From positions 1 through 64,000 of the forward strand of contig JAAYOC010000021.1 of the NCBI GenBank assembly GCA_012520505.1: a stretch of DNA of 64,000 bases, written 5' to 3'. The position numbers were made by a program, and so were the translations under genes. Numbering within the stretch: position 1 is the first letter of the stretch; every line of letters begins with the position of its first letter. Source of the DNA: Oscillospiraceae bacterium (GTDB lineage Bacteria > Bacillota > Clostridia > Oscillospirales > Acutalibacteraceae). Below, piece by piece: positions 32,757 through 41,728 of the stretch. The notes under the pieces were generated by a model. That model did no database searches. It was not told the DNA's origin and worked only from the letters and a program-made list of their open reading frames with translations.

Positions 32757-33422
32757 ATGTTAAGCTTGATAAAAAAGATGATAGATTATATGGTTGAAGA
32801 TGTGTGCTGTGTAAAAGAGCGCGACCCTGCAGCAAGAGGAAACATTGAAATTCTTTTGCTGTATCCGGGGCTTCGTGCTATTTGGTACTATAGGGTTGCG
32901 CATTATCTTCATAATAAAAGGTGTTTCTTTTTAGCTCGTGCGCTCTCACAGCACGCTGCAAAAATAACCGGAATCGAAATACATCCGGGTGCAAAGATTG
33001 GTCGTCGTTTCTTTATCGACCACGGCCATGGCGTGGTAATAGGTGAAACGACTGAAATCGGTGACGATGTTACTATTTACCAGGGAGTAACTTTAGGTGG
33101 AACCGGTAAAGAAAAAGGAAAGCGTCACCCAACAATCGGCAACGGTGTAATGATAGGTTCCGGTGCAAAGGTCTTAGGACCTTTTAAGGTTGGTGACAAT
33201 TCAAACATTGCATCAGGTGCTGTGGTACTTGAGGAAATTCCACCGAATTCTACTGCTGTAGGTGTACCCGCGAGAGTGGTAGTTAGGGATGGAAAAAGGA
33301 TAGACAACCTTGATCAAATTAATGTACCGGACCCTGTAAAGAATGAAATAGATAAATTGAAAGAACAGATAGAAAAACTTGAAAAGGAAGTTAAAAAATC
33401 AAAGAAGGAGAAGAAGAAATGA
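32757..33422 (+). CDS. cysE: Serine O-acetyltransferase
   Basis: Acetylates L-serine with acetyl-CoA, the first step to cysteine. The left-handed hexapeptide repeat is clear (HPGAKIGRRFFIDHGHGVVI; EIGDDVTIYQGVTLGGTGKE, with the catalytic His in DHGHG). The 221-residue protein ends with a lysine-rich coiled coil (EIDKLKEQIEKLEKEVKKSK) beyond the catalytic domain. It is coupled to cysS by an ATGA overlap, and both sit behind a cysteine T-box, joining cysteine synthesis and charging. Confidence 0.96.
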   Translation: MLSLIKKMIDYMVEDVCCVKERDPAARGNIEILLLYPGLRAIWYYRVAHYLHNKRCFFLARALSQHAAKITGIEIHPGAKIGRRFFIDHGHGVVIGETTEIGDDVTIYQGVTLGGTGKEKGKRHPTIGNGVMIGSGAKVLGPFKVGDNSNIASGAVVLEEIPPNSTAVGVPARVVVRDGKRIDNLDQINVPDPVKNEIDKLKEQIEKLEKEVKKSKKEKKK

Positions 33423-34819
33423 GAGTCTTCAATACGTTGACAAGGAAAAAGGAAGAGCTTGAACCAATTGTTCCCGGAGAATATAAAATTTATGCTTGCG
33501 GACCTACAGTTTACAACTTAATTCATATTGGTAATGCACGTCCACTTTGTGTATTTGATGTACTTCGTCGTTATCTTGAATATAGAGGTAACAAGGTTAT
33601 ATTTGTTCAAAATTTTACCGATATTGACGATAAGATTATAAATCGCGCAAATGAAGAAGGTACAGATTACGAAACAATTGCAAAGAGATATATAGAAGAA
33701 TATTGGATAGATGCTAAGGGCTTAAATATTCGTGAAGCTGATTTTCATCCAAAGGCAACGGAAAACATGCCTGAAATTATCAACATCATTAGTACCCTTA
33801 TCGAAAAGGGACACGCATATGTTGTTGAAAATGGTGATGTTTATTTCGCAACAAAAACTTTCGAGAAATACGGCAAACTTTCACATCAACCGCTTGAAGA
33901 ACTTGAGGCCGGTGCCAGGATCAATGTCGGCGAACTTAAAAGAGAACCAATAGATTTTGCACTTTGGAAGTCCGCAAAACCGGGAGAGCCGTTTTGGGAT
34001 TCACCTTGGGGCAAGGGTAGACCGGGTTGGCATATTGAGTGTTCTGCAATGAATAGGGGTATCCATGGAAATACAATTGATATTCACTGTGGTGGTCAGG
34101 ATTTAATTTTCCCGCACCATGAGAATGAAATAGCTCAATCTGAATGTTGCAACGGTGTTCCTTTTGCTAATTATTGGATGCATAACGGGTATATAAATGT
34201 TGATAATGTGAAGATGTCTAAATCGCTCGGAAATTTTTTCACTGTCCGCGATGTAGCTGAAAAATATGGTTATGAGCCAATTCGTTATCTTATGATTTCT
34301 TCACACTATAGGAGTCCAATCAATTATAGTATAGATACCATTGAACAGTGTAAAGCAGCTCTTACTCGCCTTTACACTTGCAGGGATGGTCTTGATTTTG
34401 CTCTTGAAAATGCTGTTGTTGATACTCGTCCACAAGATTTTGAAATAAAGAAAACACTTGATATGCACAGAACAAAGTTCATTGAGGCGATGGATGATGA
34501 TTTAAATACAGCAGATGCGCTTGCTGCAGTTTATGATCTTGTTCGTGATATTAACACACATGTATTGTCAGGTGATGCATCTCAAAGTCTTATTGAATAT
34601 GCAATCGAGGAATTTGATGAGCTTACAGAAGTTTTGGGTCTTGTATATAACAGAAAAGAAGAGTCGCTTGATATTGATGTTGAACAACTTATTGCTGAAA
34701 GAAATATGGCACGACAGAATAAAGATTTTGCTCTCGCAGATAAAATCAGAGATGATTTAAAAGCTCAAGGAATCATTCTTGAAGATACACCACAGGGTGT
34801 AAAATGGCATAAAGTGTAG
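33419..34819 (+). CDS. cysS: Cysteinyl-tRNA synthetase
   Basis: Class I synthetase of 466 residues. HIGH-type motif as HIGNARP near residue 35, zinc ligands in YACGPTVYN and GWHIECSAM and the HHENEIAQSE segment, and KMSKSLGNF near residue 265. Overlaps cysE by four bases; under T-box control. Confidence 0.97.
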   Translation: MRVFNTLTRKKEELEPIVPGEYKIYACGPTVYNLIHIGNARPLCVFDVLRRYLEYRGNKVIFVQNFTDIDDKIINRANEEGTDYETIAKRYIEEYWIDAKGLNIREADFHPKATENMPEIINIISTLIEKGHAYVVENGDVYFATKTFEKYGKLSHQPLEELEAGARINVGELKREPIDFALWKSAKPGEPFWDSPWGKGRPGWHIECSAMNRGIHGNTIDIHCGGQDLIFPHHENEIAQSECCNGVPFANYWMHNGYINVDNVKMSKSLGNFFTVRDVAEKYGYEPIRYLMISSHYRSPINYSIDTIEQCKAALTRLYTCRDGLDFALENAVVDTRPQDFEIKKTLDMHRTKFIEAMDDDLNTADALAAVYDLVRDINTHVLSGDASQSLIEYAIEEFDELTEVLGLVYNRKEESLDIDVEQLIAERNMARQNKDFALADKIRDDLKAQGIILEDTPQGVKWHKV

Positions 34820-35034
34820 ATATAAAATAAAATGTAAATATAAAACAAAATGTTTTAAATGTTTCAGACGTAAAAGGTAAAAAGAAAAATATAAAAAGTA
34901 ATGCAAGTTTTATAAAAAATGTTAAAAATAAGAAATTTGTTAAATGAGAGTCTATGAAAAGGCTCTTATTTATAGGCTTCTTATACGATATACACAAAAA
35001 CTTTTTAAAATGTTAAAAAAATATATAAAAAGTG
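34820..35034. other. AT-rich spacer after cysS
   Basis: Repeats of the kind TATAAAATAAAATGTAAA and AATGTTTTAAATGTTT. No terminator with a good stem and no credible gene were seen. Confidence 0.5.
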
Positions 35035-35063
35035 TTGACATTTTGCAAAGATTAGTGTATAGT
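35035..35063 (+). promoter_or_regulatory. Strong promoter of an orphan transcript
   Basis: TTGACA (35035-35040), 17-bp spacer, TATAGT (35058-35063), with no protein gene following for 700 bp. Confidence 0.75.
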
Positions 35064-35065
35064 GA

Positions 35066-35310
35066 GAACTGTAAGAGGGATAGTCCTTATAAAACGAAGA
35101 GGCGGAGAAGTTATACTTCTGTGGAATACTGCGGAAAAGGTAACTTCTCCACCCCACTCCCACTTGCAGGTTAATTAAAATCCTTTGTCGTTGTAAGTTT
35201 TTCATTTTACCCTCCAGTTTTTAGATAGTTTTTCATTTTATTCTCCTTTATTTGAATAATTATCTCCTCAAACTGAGATGCTCCAGTAAGTCCAACTGGA
35301 GCTTCTTGGT
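35066..35310 (+). ncRNA. Candidate structured small RNA, family unknown
   Basis: Downstream of the promoter the RNA can fold with an outer stem (AACTGTAAGAGGGA with TCCCACTTGCAGGTT, near 35067-35174). Inside it is a perfect 10-bp hairpin GGAGAAGTTA / TAACTTCTCC (near 35104-35150) with a 27-base loop. A T-rich 3' part carries several CCTCC/TCTCC motifs that could pair with Shine-Dalgarno sequences. It ends in a GCTCCAGT / ACTGGAGC hairpin. I tested it against memory of 6S RNA, SRP RNA, T-box and common riboswitches and found no match. Confidence 0.45.
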
Positions 35311-35316
35311 TTTTTA
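35280..35316 (+). terminator. Terminator of the orphan RNA
   Basis: GCTCCAGT / ACTGGAGC, loop AAGTCCA, then TTCTTGGTTTTTT. Confidence 0.75.
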
Positions 35317-35339
35317 ATTTCTTTTTTGTAATAGGGAAG

Positions 35340-35650
35340 AGCTAAAATTTGATAGGGAAGATTTGAAGAAGATCTGAAATATAAAAATGTCAAAAAATAT
35401 TTATATTTAGGATGTTAAGATATTAGAATATGTCTAAGCATTAGAATATGTTTAAGCATTAAAATGTGGAGTATGTTAAGGTATAGGGAATATTAAAATA
35501 CAGAGAATATTAAAATATAGAGGATTATTACTTCTAAGGAAATATTAAACATAAAGAAAAATTGAAAATAGCAAACGAGATAAACATATGAAAAAATGAG
35601 AAAAGCAGAGAAAAAGTGAGAAAACAAAATCTAAATTAAAAAACATTAAA
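35340..35650. repeat. AT-rich spacer with decayed short tandem repeats
   Basis: Includes ATTAGAATATGTCTAAGC followed by ATTAGAATATGTTTAAGC (18 bp), and GAATATTAAAATACAGA followed by GAATATTAAAATATAGA (17 bp). No gene is supported. Confidence 0.8.
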
Positions 35651-35657
35651 AAAATGG

Positions 35658-35686
35658 TTGACGACACTTGTTTTTGATGTTATCAT
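35658..35686 (+). promoter_or_regulatory. Promoter of rplM-rpsI
   Basis: TTGACG, 17-bp spacer, TATCAT. No clear L13 leader structure follows in the 73-bp UTR. Confidence 0.7.
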
Positions 35687-35759
35687 TACCAAGCAATAAA
35701 ATCACTAAAATACATAACAAAACAAATTATTAAATTTATTAAACGGAGGAAAAGATCCT

Positions 35760-36188
35760 ATGTCAACTTATATGCCAAAAGCAGGCGATATTACTCGTGA
35801 CTGGTATGTTCTTGACGCGGAAGGTAGAACACTTGGTTCACTTGCAACTGAAGTTGCTACGCTTCTTCGTGGAAAGCACAAGCCAACATTCACACCTCAT
35901 GCTGATTGTGGCGATCATGTCATTGTAATTAATGCTGATAAGGTTGTTTTAACAGGTAAAAAGCTTGAACAAAAGAAATATTACCGTCATACAGGTTATG
36001 TTGGAAATCTTAAGGAAATTAAGTATAAGGAACTTATGAAAACAAAGCCTGATTTCGTTGTAATTAAAGCAGTTAAGGGTATGCTTCCACGCAATACGAT
36101 TGGAAGAAATTCTCTTACAAGGCTTCGTGTATATGCTGGTCCTGAGCATCCACATATTGCTCAAAATCCACAGCCACGTGAATTTTAA
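35760..36188 (+). CDS. rplM: 50S ribosomal protein L13
   Basis: 142-residue L13 with the standard DWYVLDAEGRTLGSLATEVA, NADKVVLTGKK, KGMLPRNTIGR and RLRVYAGPEHPH motifs. SD CGGAGG. Operon with rpsI, the universal pair. Confidence 0.97.
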   Translation: MSTYMPKAGDITRDWYVLDAEGRTLGSLATEVATLLRGKHKPTFTPHADCGDHVIVINADKVVLTGKKLEQKKYYRHTGYVGNLKEIKYKELMKTKPDFVVIKAVKGMLPRNTIGRNSLTRLRVYAGPEHPHIAQNPQPREF

Positions 36189-36206
36189 GAAAGGGGATGA
36201 CGTCAC

Positions 36207-36605
36207 ATGTATAATGAAAAAGAATATTTTTATGGTACAGGCCGTAGAAAGAGCTCAGTTGCTCGTGTGCGTGTTTACAAGGGAACTGGTAAAATTACAA
36301 TAAATGAAAGAGACATTGATGATTATTTTGGTCTCGGCACATTAAAATTCATCGTTCGTCAACCTCTTGAACTTCTTGGTCTTACAGAGCAGTTTGACAT
36401 TATTTGTCGTGTAAACGGCGGCGGTGTTTCAGGTCAAGCAGGCGCAATTCGTCATGGTCTTTCACGTGCTTTAATCCAGTATGATGAAAAACTTCGTCCA
36501 GAGCTTAAAAAGGCAGGATTCCTCACACGTGATCCACGTATGAAGGAAAGAAAGAAGCCGGGTCTCAAGGGCGCTCGTCGTGCACCACAGTTCTCAAAGA
36601 GATAA
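36207..36605 (+). CDS. rpsI: 30S ribosomal protein S9
   Basis: 132-residue S9 with [37 protein letters not shown] and the basic C-terminus ending FSKR that reaches the P-site tRNA. SD AAAGGGGATG; second gene of rplM-rpsI. Confidence 0.97.
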   Translation: MYNEKEYFYGTGRRKSSVARVRVYKGTGKITINERDIDDYFGLGTLKFIVRQPLELLGLTEQFDIICRVNGGGVSGQAGAIRHGLSRALIQYDEKLRPELKKAGFLTRDPRMKERKKPGLKGARRAPQFSKR

Positions 36606-36634
36606 TTATACGACTACAATCGAACAAAGTATTC

Positions 36635-36669
36635 AAAACCTCGAAGCTATCACAGTCTCGAGGTTTTTT
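36635..36669 (+). terminator. Terminator of rplM-rpsI
   Basis: AAAACCTCGA / TCGAGGTTTT stem, 12-base loop, T run. Confidence 0.88.
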
Positions 36670-36739
36670 CTTTATATATTTCGGAGTTTTTAAGTTGCAA
36701 AAAACAGGAAAAGGAGGAAATAACGACTCAAATAAGTGC

Positions 36740-36851
36740 CAAAAAGGTGCAAGTAATTGCAAAACTAACTTGCCAAAAGGTGCAAATAGCTCTTTAAACA
36801 ACTATCAAAAAGGTGCAAGTAATTGCAAAACTAACTTGCCAAAAGGTGCAA
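36740..36851. repeat. 46-bp direct repeat (2 copies) built from a small palindrome
   Basis: Identical copies at 36740-36785 and 36806-36851 (66-bp period). Each contains two GCCAAAAAGGTGCAA-like units, and ACTTGC / GCAAGT forms a small inverted repeat. It lies just before the SD of the DUF4143 ATPase gene. Confidence 0.9.
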
Positions 36852-36891
36852 GTAATGATAAAATGTGTTTATAAAGATAGGAGGTAAATCT

Positions 36892-38253
36892 ATGAGGAGA
36901 CTAGCTTTACAAGAATTAATAGCTTGGAATAAAAATGAAAGAAGAAAACCTCTGATTGTTTGGGGTGCACGACAGGTTGGTAAAACTTATCTTGTTCAAA
37001 AGCTTTTTGCAGAAGAATATTATATAGATAGGTATATTTATATAGACTTCAAAATAGAAGATGAGGTTCGTGAGTTTTGTACTAATACTGCTAATGCTGA
37101 AAAAATTATTGAGTACATTTCATTGCTAAAAGGTAAACAAATTGATGAAACTGTTCTTTTGATATTTGATGAAGTACAGGAGTGCCCAAATATAATTTCT
37201 GCTTTAAAATATTTTTGTCAGGATTTTAGAAAAATTCCTGTTATTGCAACGGGTTCAATGGTAAGAATAAAACTACAAAGAGAAGTAAATAAAAGAGGTT
37301 CTCAGGAAAATAGGAAATTTCTTTTTCCGGTGGGTAAAATAGATGAACTTACAATTTATCCAATGACTTTTGATGAGTTCCTTATGAATAACAATGAGGT
37401 GCTTTATAATGCAGTTAAAACTGCATATGAAAACAAGACTCCATTGGCAACTCAAATTCATGAGTTAGCACTGGAGGAAGTGTACAAATATTTGCTTGTT
37501 GGTGGAATGCCTGAAGCTGTAGGGGCATACATCGTAAGAGACGATCTTTTTGAATCGAGAAAAATATTGACTGCACTCTATAATAATTACCTAGCAGATA
37601 TGGAACTTTATCAAGCAAGTCGAGAGTCTGTTTTGCGTTCTCGCAATCTGTTTAAAAATATTTATGCTGAGCTTAATAAAGAATCTAAAAATTTTTCGCC
37701 TGGATTCATTGAAAAGAATAGTAAAACTAGAGATTTTGCAACCTCAATTGAATGGCTTAAACTCACGCATATAGTTAGCCAATCTTTCCAGGTAAAGACA
37801 AAAGTCACAATGCCACTTATACCGGACAATAAAAGTAGTTTCAGGCTTTTCCTTGGCGATATAGGCATGTTTTCATATCAAAGTGGAATAAATGCAGCTT
37901 CGTTTATTTCAAATGAAAGAGATAATACCTTGTCAGGAATATTCTTTGAAAATTTTGTGGCAAATGAATTAGTAGCTAAAGGGCATGATCTTTATTATTG
38001 GAGAGGTAAAGCATCTTCTGAAATAGAGTTTATTATCGAGTCAAACAATAAGCTTTATCCGATAGATGTTAAAAAAGGGAAAGGTAAACTTAATTCACTA
38101 CAAAAATTTGCTGAACACAATAAATATGAGTGTGCAATCAAGATTTCTAAGAATAACTATGGTTATGATGCAAAACAAAAGTTGCTTACAACTCCATTTT
38201 ATTTTGTATCGTTTATAGCGAAAGATTTCGCAGATGGAACAATGATAGTATAA
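36892..38253 (+). CDS. AAA_14/DUF4143 ATPase
   Basis: A 453-residue protein of the common ATP-binding DUF4143 family. Walker A GARQVGKTYL near residue 26, Walker B LLIFDEVQEC near 90, sensor ATGS, and a DUF4143 domain in the C-terminal half ending in a PD-(D/E)xK-like region (YYWRGKASSEIEFII; LYPIDVKKGKGK). The latter suggests a nuclease-type fold. The start follows SD AGGAGGT; the track start is 27 bases too early. Members occur as single accessory genes with no agreed function. The gene has its own terminator and a repeat-rich upstream region, which suggests lateral acquisition. Confidence 0.88.
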   Translation: MRRLALQELIAWNKNERRKPLIVWGARQVGKTYLVQKLFAEEYYIDRYIYIDFKIEDEVREFCTNTANAEKIIEYISLLKGKQIDETVLLIFDEVQECPNIISALKYFCQDFRKIPVIATGSMVRIKLQREVNKRGSQENRKFLFPVGKIDELTIYPMTFDEFLMNNNEVLYNAVKTAYENKTPLATQIHELALEEVYKYLLVGGMPEAVGAYIVRDDLFESRKILTALYNNYLADMELYQASRESVLRSRNLFKNIYAELNKESKNFSPGFIEKNSKTRDFATSIEWLKLTHIVSQSFQVKTKVTMPLIPDNKSSFRLFLGDIGMFSYQSGINAASFISNERDNTLSGIFFENFVANELVAKGHDLYYWRGKASSEIEFIIESNNKLYPIDVKKGKGKLNSLQKFAEHNKYECAIKISKNNYGYDAKQKLLTTPFYFVSFIAKDFADGTMIV

Positions 38254-38272
38254 ACACTCTAGGAAAAAAATG

Positions 38273-38308
38273 GCAACCGGTATAATAGCGAAAGCTGGTT
38301 GCTTTTTT
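38273..38308 (+). terminator. Terminator after the DUF4143 ATPase
   Basis: GCAACC / GGTTGC outer stem followed by TTTTTT. Confidence 0.75.
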
Positions 38309-38443
38309 GTGTCGCGTATATTATCATATTATTTAATATTTTAGGGCACTAAAGCACAAGAAAGACTAAGTGAATAATAGACTCAAGTGGCGATACTGGG
38401 CACCGAAAATATAAAAATAGAATAAAGAAAGAGAGGAAATTTT

Positions 38444-39535
38444 ATGAAGAAAGAAAAAGCTTCTCAGAAAAAGCCACAAGGTTTTGTGGCTAAGATTAAA
38501 GCTTTTCTGAACGAAATTTTCATCGACGGTCTATCCGGTATGGCTTTGGGTCTTTTCGCAACGCTCATTATTGGAACCATTATCGCACAGGTTGGTACAC
38601 TTATTGGTGGAGAAATCGGTAATTATATGGTTATAATTGCGAATGTCGCAAAGAGCCTTACCGGTGCAGGCATTGGTGTTGGTGTTGCGGTGAAATTTAA
38701 GCAAGGCCCGCTTGTTACGGTGTCTGCTGCAGTTGCCGGCCTTATTGGTGCATTCCCTGCGGTAGCAAGTGGAATGACTGAAATAATACTTGGCAAGCCA
38801 GGTGAGCCTCTTGGTGCATTTGTGGCAGCTATGGTTGCAATTCAGCTTGGAAAGCTTGTTGCAGGCAAGACACCGGTAGATATTATTATTACACCATTTT
38901 TGCTTATTATTGCCGGTGCAGCAACAGGAATAGTTGTTGGTCCTCCAATTTCAAAGTTTATGCTTTGGCTTGGTGAAATCGTAAACTTTAACGTTGACGC
39001 ACATCCGATTATTGGTGGTATAATTGTGTCTGTACTTATGGGAATCATTTTAACTTTACCAATAAGTTCCGCAGCAATTGGTATTTCGATGGGAATCACC
39101 GGTCTTGCTGCCGGTGCGGCAACGGTTGGTTGTTGCTGCAATATGGTTGGTTTTGCAGTTGCAAGTTATAGAGAAAACAAATTTGGTGGCCTTATAGCTC
39201 AAGGTGTTGGTACTTCAATGCTTCAAATGCCTAACATTGTTAAGAAACCAATAATTTGGGTTCCTGCAATTGTTTCATCTGCAATTCTTGGTCCAATTTC
39301 TTCTGCTGCACTTGGTATGAAGAGTAACCCAATTGGTTCCGGTATGGGAACGTCTGGTTTTGTTGGACAGATTGCTGCTTTTGAAACAATGGTTCCGGAA
39401 ATTGGTTTAAGAATGACATTGCTCCAAATTTTAGTAATGCATATTGTTCTTCCTGCAATTATAAGTCTTATAGTATCCGAACTTATGAGAAAGAAAGGCC
39501 TAATTAAGTTTGGAGATATGAAACTCGATACTTAA
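38444..39535 (+). CDS. PTS_EIIC_2-family membrane protein
   Basis: A 363-residue polytopic protein resembling the PTS_EIIC_2 family (PF13303): FIDGLSGMALGLFATLIIGT, KSLTGAGIGVGVAVKFKQGP, and a later GCCCNMVGFAVASYRENKFG. About nine or ten hydrophobic segments. Such proteins are annotated as PTS IIC components, but no EIIA or EIIB gene is nearby and the substrate is unknown. SD GAGAGGAAA. It precedes proB with a 74-bp gap and may be cotranscribed with proBAC, though the link is not obvious. Confidence 0.8.
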   Translation: MKKEKASQKKPQGFVAKIKAFLNEIFIDGLSGMALGLFATLIIGTIIAQVGTLIGGEIGNYMVIIANVAKSLTGAGIGVGVAVKFKQGPLVTVSAAVAGLIGAFPAVASGMTEIILGKPGEPLGAFVAAMVAIQLGKLVAGKTPVDIIITPFLLIIAGAATGIVVGPPISKFMLWLGEIVNFNVDAHPIIGGIIVSVLMGIILTLPISSAAIGISMGITGLAAGAATVGCCCNMVGFAVASYRENKFGGLIAQGVGTSMLQMPNIVKKPIIWVPAIVSSAILGPISSAALGMKSNPIGSGMGTSGFVGQIAAFETMVPEIGLRMTLLQILVMHIVLPAIISLIVSELMRKKGLIKFGDMKLDT

Positions 39536-39609
39536 AGAAAGTTTTAAGAATAAAAATAAAAACAAGAACAATGCCGCTGAGCGATTAAATTAAAAAAAGA
39601 GATGATAGT

Positions 39610-40377
39610 ATGAGAATTGTTGTTAAGGTGGGCACAACCACATTAGCTCACAGTACAGGAAATTTAAATATCAGACGAGTGGAAGAACTCTGCAAGGTTT
39701 TATCTGACCTAAAAAATGCAGGGCATGAAGTTGTGCTTGTTTCTTCAGGCGCAATTGGAATGGGTCTTGGTAAACTTTCCATGAAGAAAAAGCCTGAAGA
39801 TATTCCAACAAAACAGGCTTGTGCTGCTGTGGGACAGTGTGAACTTATGTATACTTACGATAAGCTTTTCTCAGAATATAATCACATTGTAGGTCAAATT
39901 CTTGTTACGGGTGAAGATATAAAAAATCCTGTACGTCATCAGAATTTCCAGAATACTGTATATAGACTTTTGGAACTCGGCGCACTTCCAATTATCAATG
40001 AGAACGACTCAGTTGCTACAGAAGAAATCATAATAGGCGATAACGATACTTTAAGTGCTGTAGTTGCTCAATCAGTTGATGCAGACTTGCTTGTTATACT
40101 CACAGACATAGATGGTTTTTATACTGCAAATCCTCATGAAGATAAGGATGCTGAACTTATCAAAGAAGTAGTAGATATAGATGCAGTAGAGGCAATGGCT
40201 GACGATACTCAAACAAAGCTTGGCACAGGTGGAATGAAAACAAAACTTTTAGCTGCAAGAATTGCAGTAGGTGCCGGTATGGATATGGTTATTATCAATG
40301 GTAAGCGACCGGAGTTGTTATATAATATTGCAAGTGGGAATGATTTTGTAGGTACTAGATTTATCGCTAAAAAATAA
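39610..40377 (+). CDS. proB: Glutamate 5-kinase
   Basis: First step of proline synthesis. The 255-residue amino-acid-kinase domain shows VVKVGTTTLAH, VLVSSGAIGMGLGKL, INENDSVATEE and TKLGTGGMKTKL. The C-terminal PUA domain found in E. coli ProB is absent, as in many Firmicutes. Followed by proA and proC. Confidence 0.95.
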   Translation: MRIVVKVGTTTLAHSTGNLNIRRVEELCKVLSDLKNAGHEVVLVSSGAIGMGLGKLSMKKKPEDIPTKQACAAVGQCELMYTYDKLFSEYNHIVGQILVTGEDIKNPVRHQNFQNTVYRLLELGALPIINENDSVATEEIIIGDNDTLSAVVAQSVDADLLVILTDIDGFYTANPHEDKDAELIKEVVDIDAVEAMADDTQTKLGTGGMKTKLLAARIAVGAGMDMVIINGKRPELLYNIASGNDFVGTRFIAKK

Positions 40378-40489
40378 TGGTGTAACAGTGCTAAAAAATT
40401 AAAGGATGAATTATCTAACAAAATAATATATAACAAAATAAGAGGAGTAAAAAAGAAGAAACAGTTGAATTAAAGAGGAAACAAAGAAC

Positions 40490-41728
40490 ATGAGTAAGAT
40501 GACTACAATAGAGCTTTGTAAAGCAGCAAAAGAGACAACAAGATTAATTGCTAGTCTTTCAAATGATGAAAAAAATTCAGCCCTTAAAAAAATGGCTGAA
40601 AAACTCATAGAGAACACATCTGAAATCTTAAAGGCGAATGAAAAAGATGTCGCTGAACAAACAGGAAAACTTTCAGATGCGATGATAGATCGTCTAAAAC
40701 TTACGAAAGATAGAATTAAAGGAATGGCGGACGGTCTTTTAGAACTTACAAAACTTCCTGATCCTGTTGGAAAAGTTATTACAGAGTTTGAAAGACCAAA
40801 CGGTATGCGTATTTCAAAGCGACTTTATCCGCTCGGCGTGGTTGCAATTATCTACGAGAGTAGACCTAACGTAACCTCGGACGCAGCAGGGCTTTGTTTC
40901 AAAAGCGGTAATGCTTGCGTCCTTCGTGGCGGCAAAGAAAGCTACAGGTCTTCAAAGGCAATTGTAACAGCGCTTAAACAAGCGCTTAAAGAAGAAGGCC
41001 TTCCGGAGAACGCAATAAATCTCGTAGATGATATTACACGCCGAAGTGCAAATGAACTCATGACTGCTGAGGGTCTTGTTGACCTTCTTATTCCACGAGG
41101 TGGTGCAGGTCTCATTAAAGCGTGTACAGAGAATGCAAAGGTTCCTTGTATTCAAACAGGTACCGGTATTTGCCATATTTATGTTGATGATACGGCAAAT
41201 CTCAATGATGCGTTAAACATTGTTGATAACGCAAAAACAAGTAGACCATCAGTGTGTAACGCAGTTGAAGTACTTTTAGTTCACGAATCGATTGCAAAAG
41301 AATTTTTACCGGCCCTTAAAGCTAGGATTCCACAGGTTGAAATTAGACTTTGTGACAAAGCGCAAAAAATTATCGATGGCATACCTGCCGGAGAAAACGA
41401 TTTTGATACAGAGTTTCTAGACTACATACTTGCAATAAAAATCGTGCGCGATGTAGATGCTGCAATAGAGCATATTTTAAAGCATTCAACAGGTCACTCT
41501 GAAGCAATTATCACAGAGACTGAAAGTGCTAAGAAAAAATTTATAGCTCAAATAGACTCAGCGGCTGTATATGTAAATGTATCAACTCGCTTTACAGATG
41601 GTGGGGAATTTGGACTTGGATGTGAGATGGGGATCTCAACTCAAAAGCTTCATGCAAGAGGACCTATGGGACTGGATGAGCTTTGTACATATAAGTATGT
41701 CATACTTGGAAACGGACAGGTGAGATAA
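40490..41728 (+). CDS. proA: Gamma-glutamyl phosphate reductase
   Basis: Reduces glutamyl phosphate to glutamate semialdehyde (412 residues). Typical motifs: YPLGVVAIIYESRPNVTSDA, LLIPRGGAGLI, the catalytic Cys in SRPSVCNAVEVLLVH, and FTDGGEFGLGCEMGISTQKL. SD AAGAGGAAA. The stop overlaps the proC start by one base (TAATG). Confidence 0.96.
   Translation: MSKMTTIELCKAAKETTRLIASLSNDEKNSALKKMAEKLIENTSEILKANEKDVAEQTGKLSDAMIDRLKLTKDRIKGMADGLLELTKLPDPVGKVITEFERPNGMRISKRLYPLGVVAIIYESRPNVTSDAAGLCFKSGNACVLRGGKESYRSSKAIVTALKQALKEEGLPENAINLVDDITRRSANELMTAEGLVDLLIPRGGAGLIKACTENAKVPCIQTGTGICHIYVDDTANLNDALNIVDNAKTSRPSVCNAVEVLLVHESIAKEFLPALKARIPQVEIRLCDKAQKIIDGIPAGENDFDTEFLDYILAIKIVRDVDAAIEHILKHSTGHSEAIITETESAKKKFIAQIDSAAVYVNVSTRFTDGGEFGLGCEMGISTQKLHARGPMGLDELCTYKYVILGNGQVR

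Noticed and set aside
35066-35180. T-box or 6S RNA identity for the orphan RNA
   Set aside because: GTGGAATACTGCGG is only superficially like a T-box core and no specifier or terminator switch is visible. It is too short, with the wrong bubble layout, for 6S.
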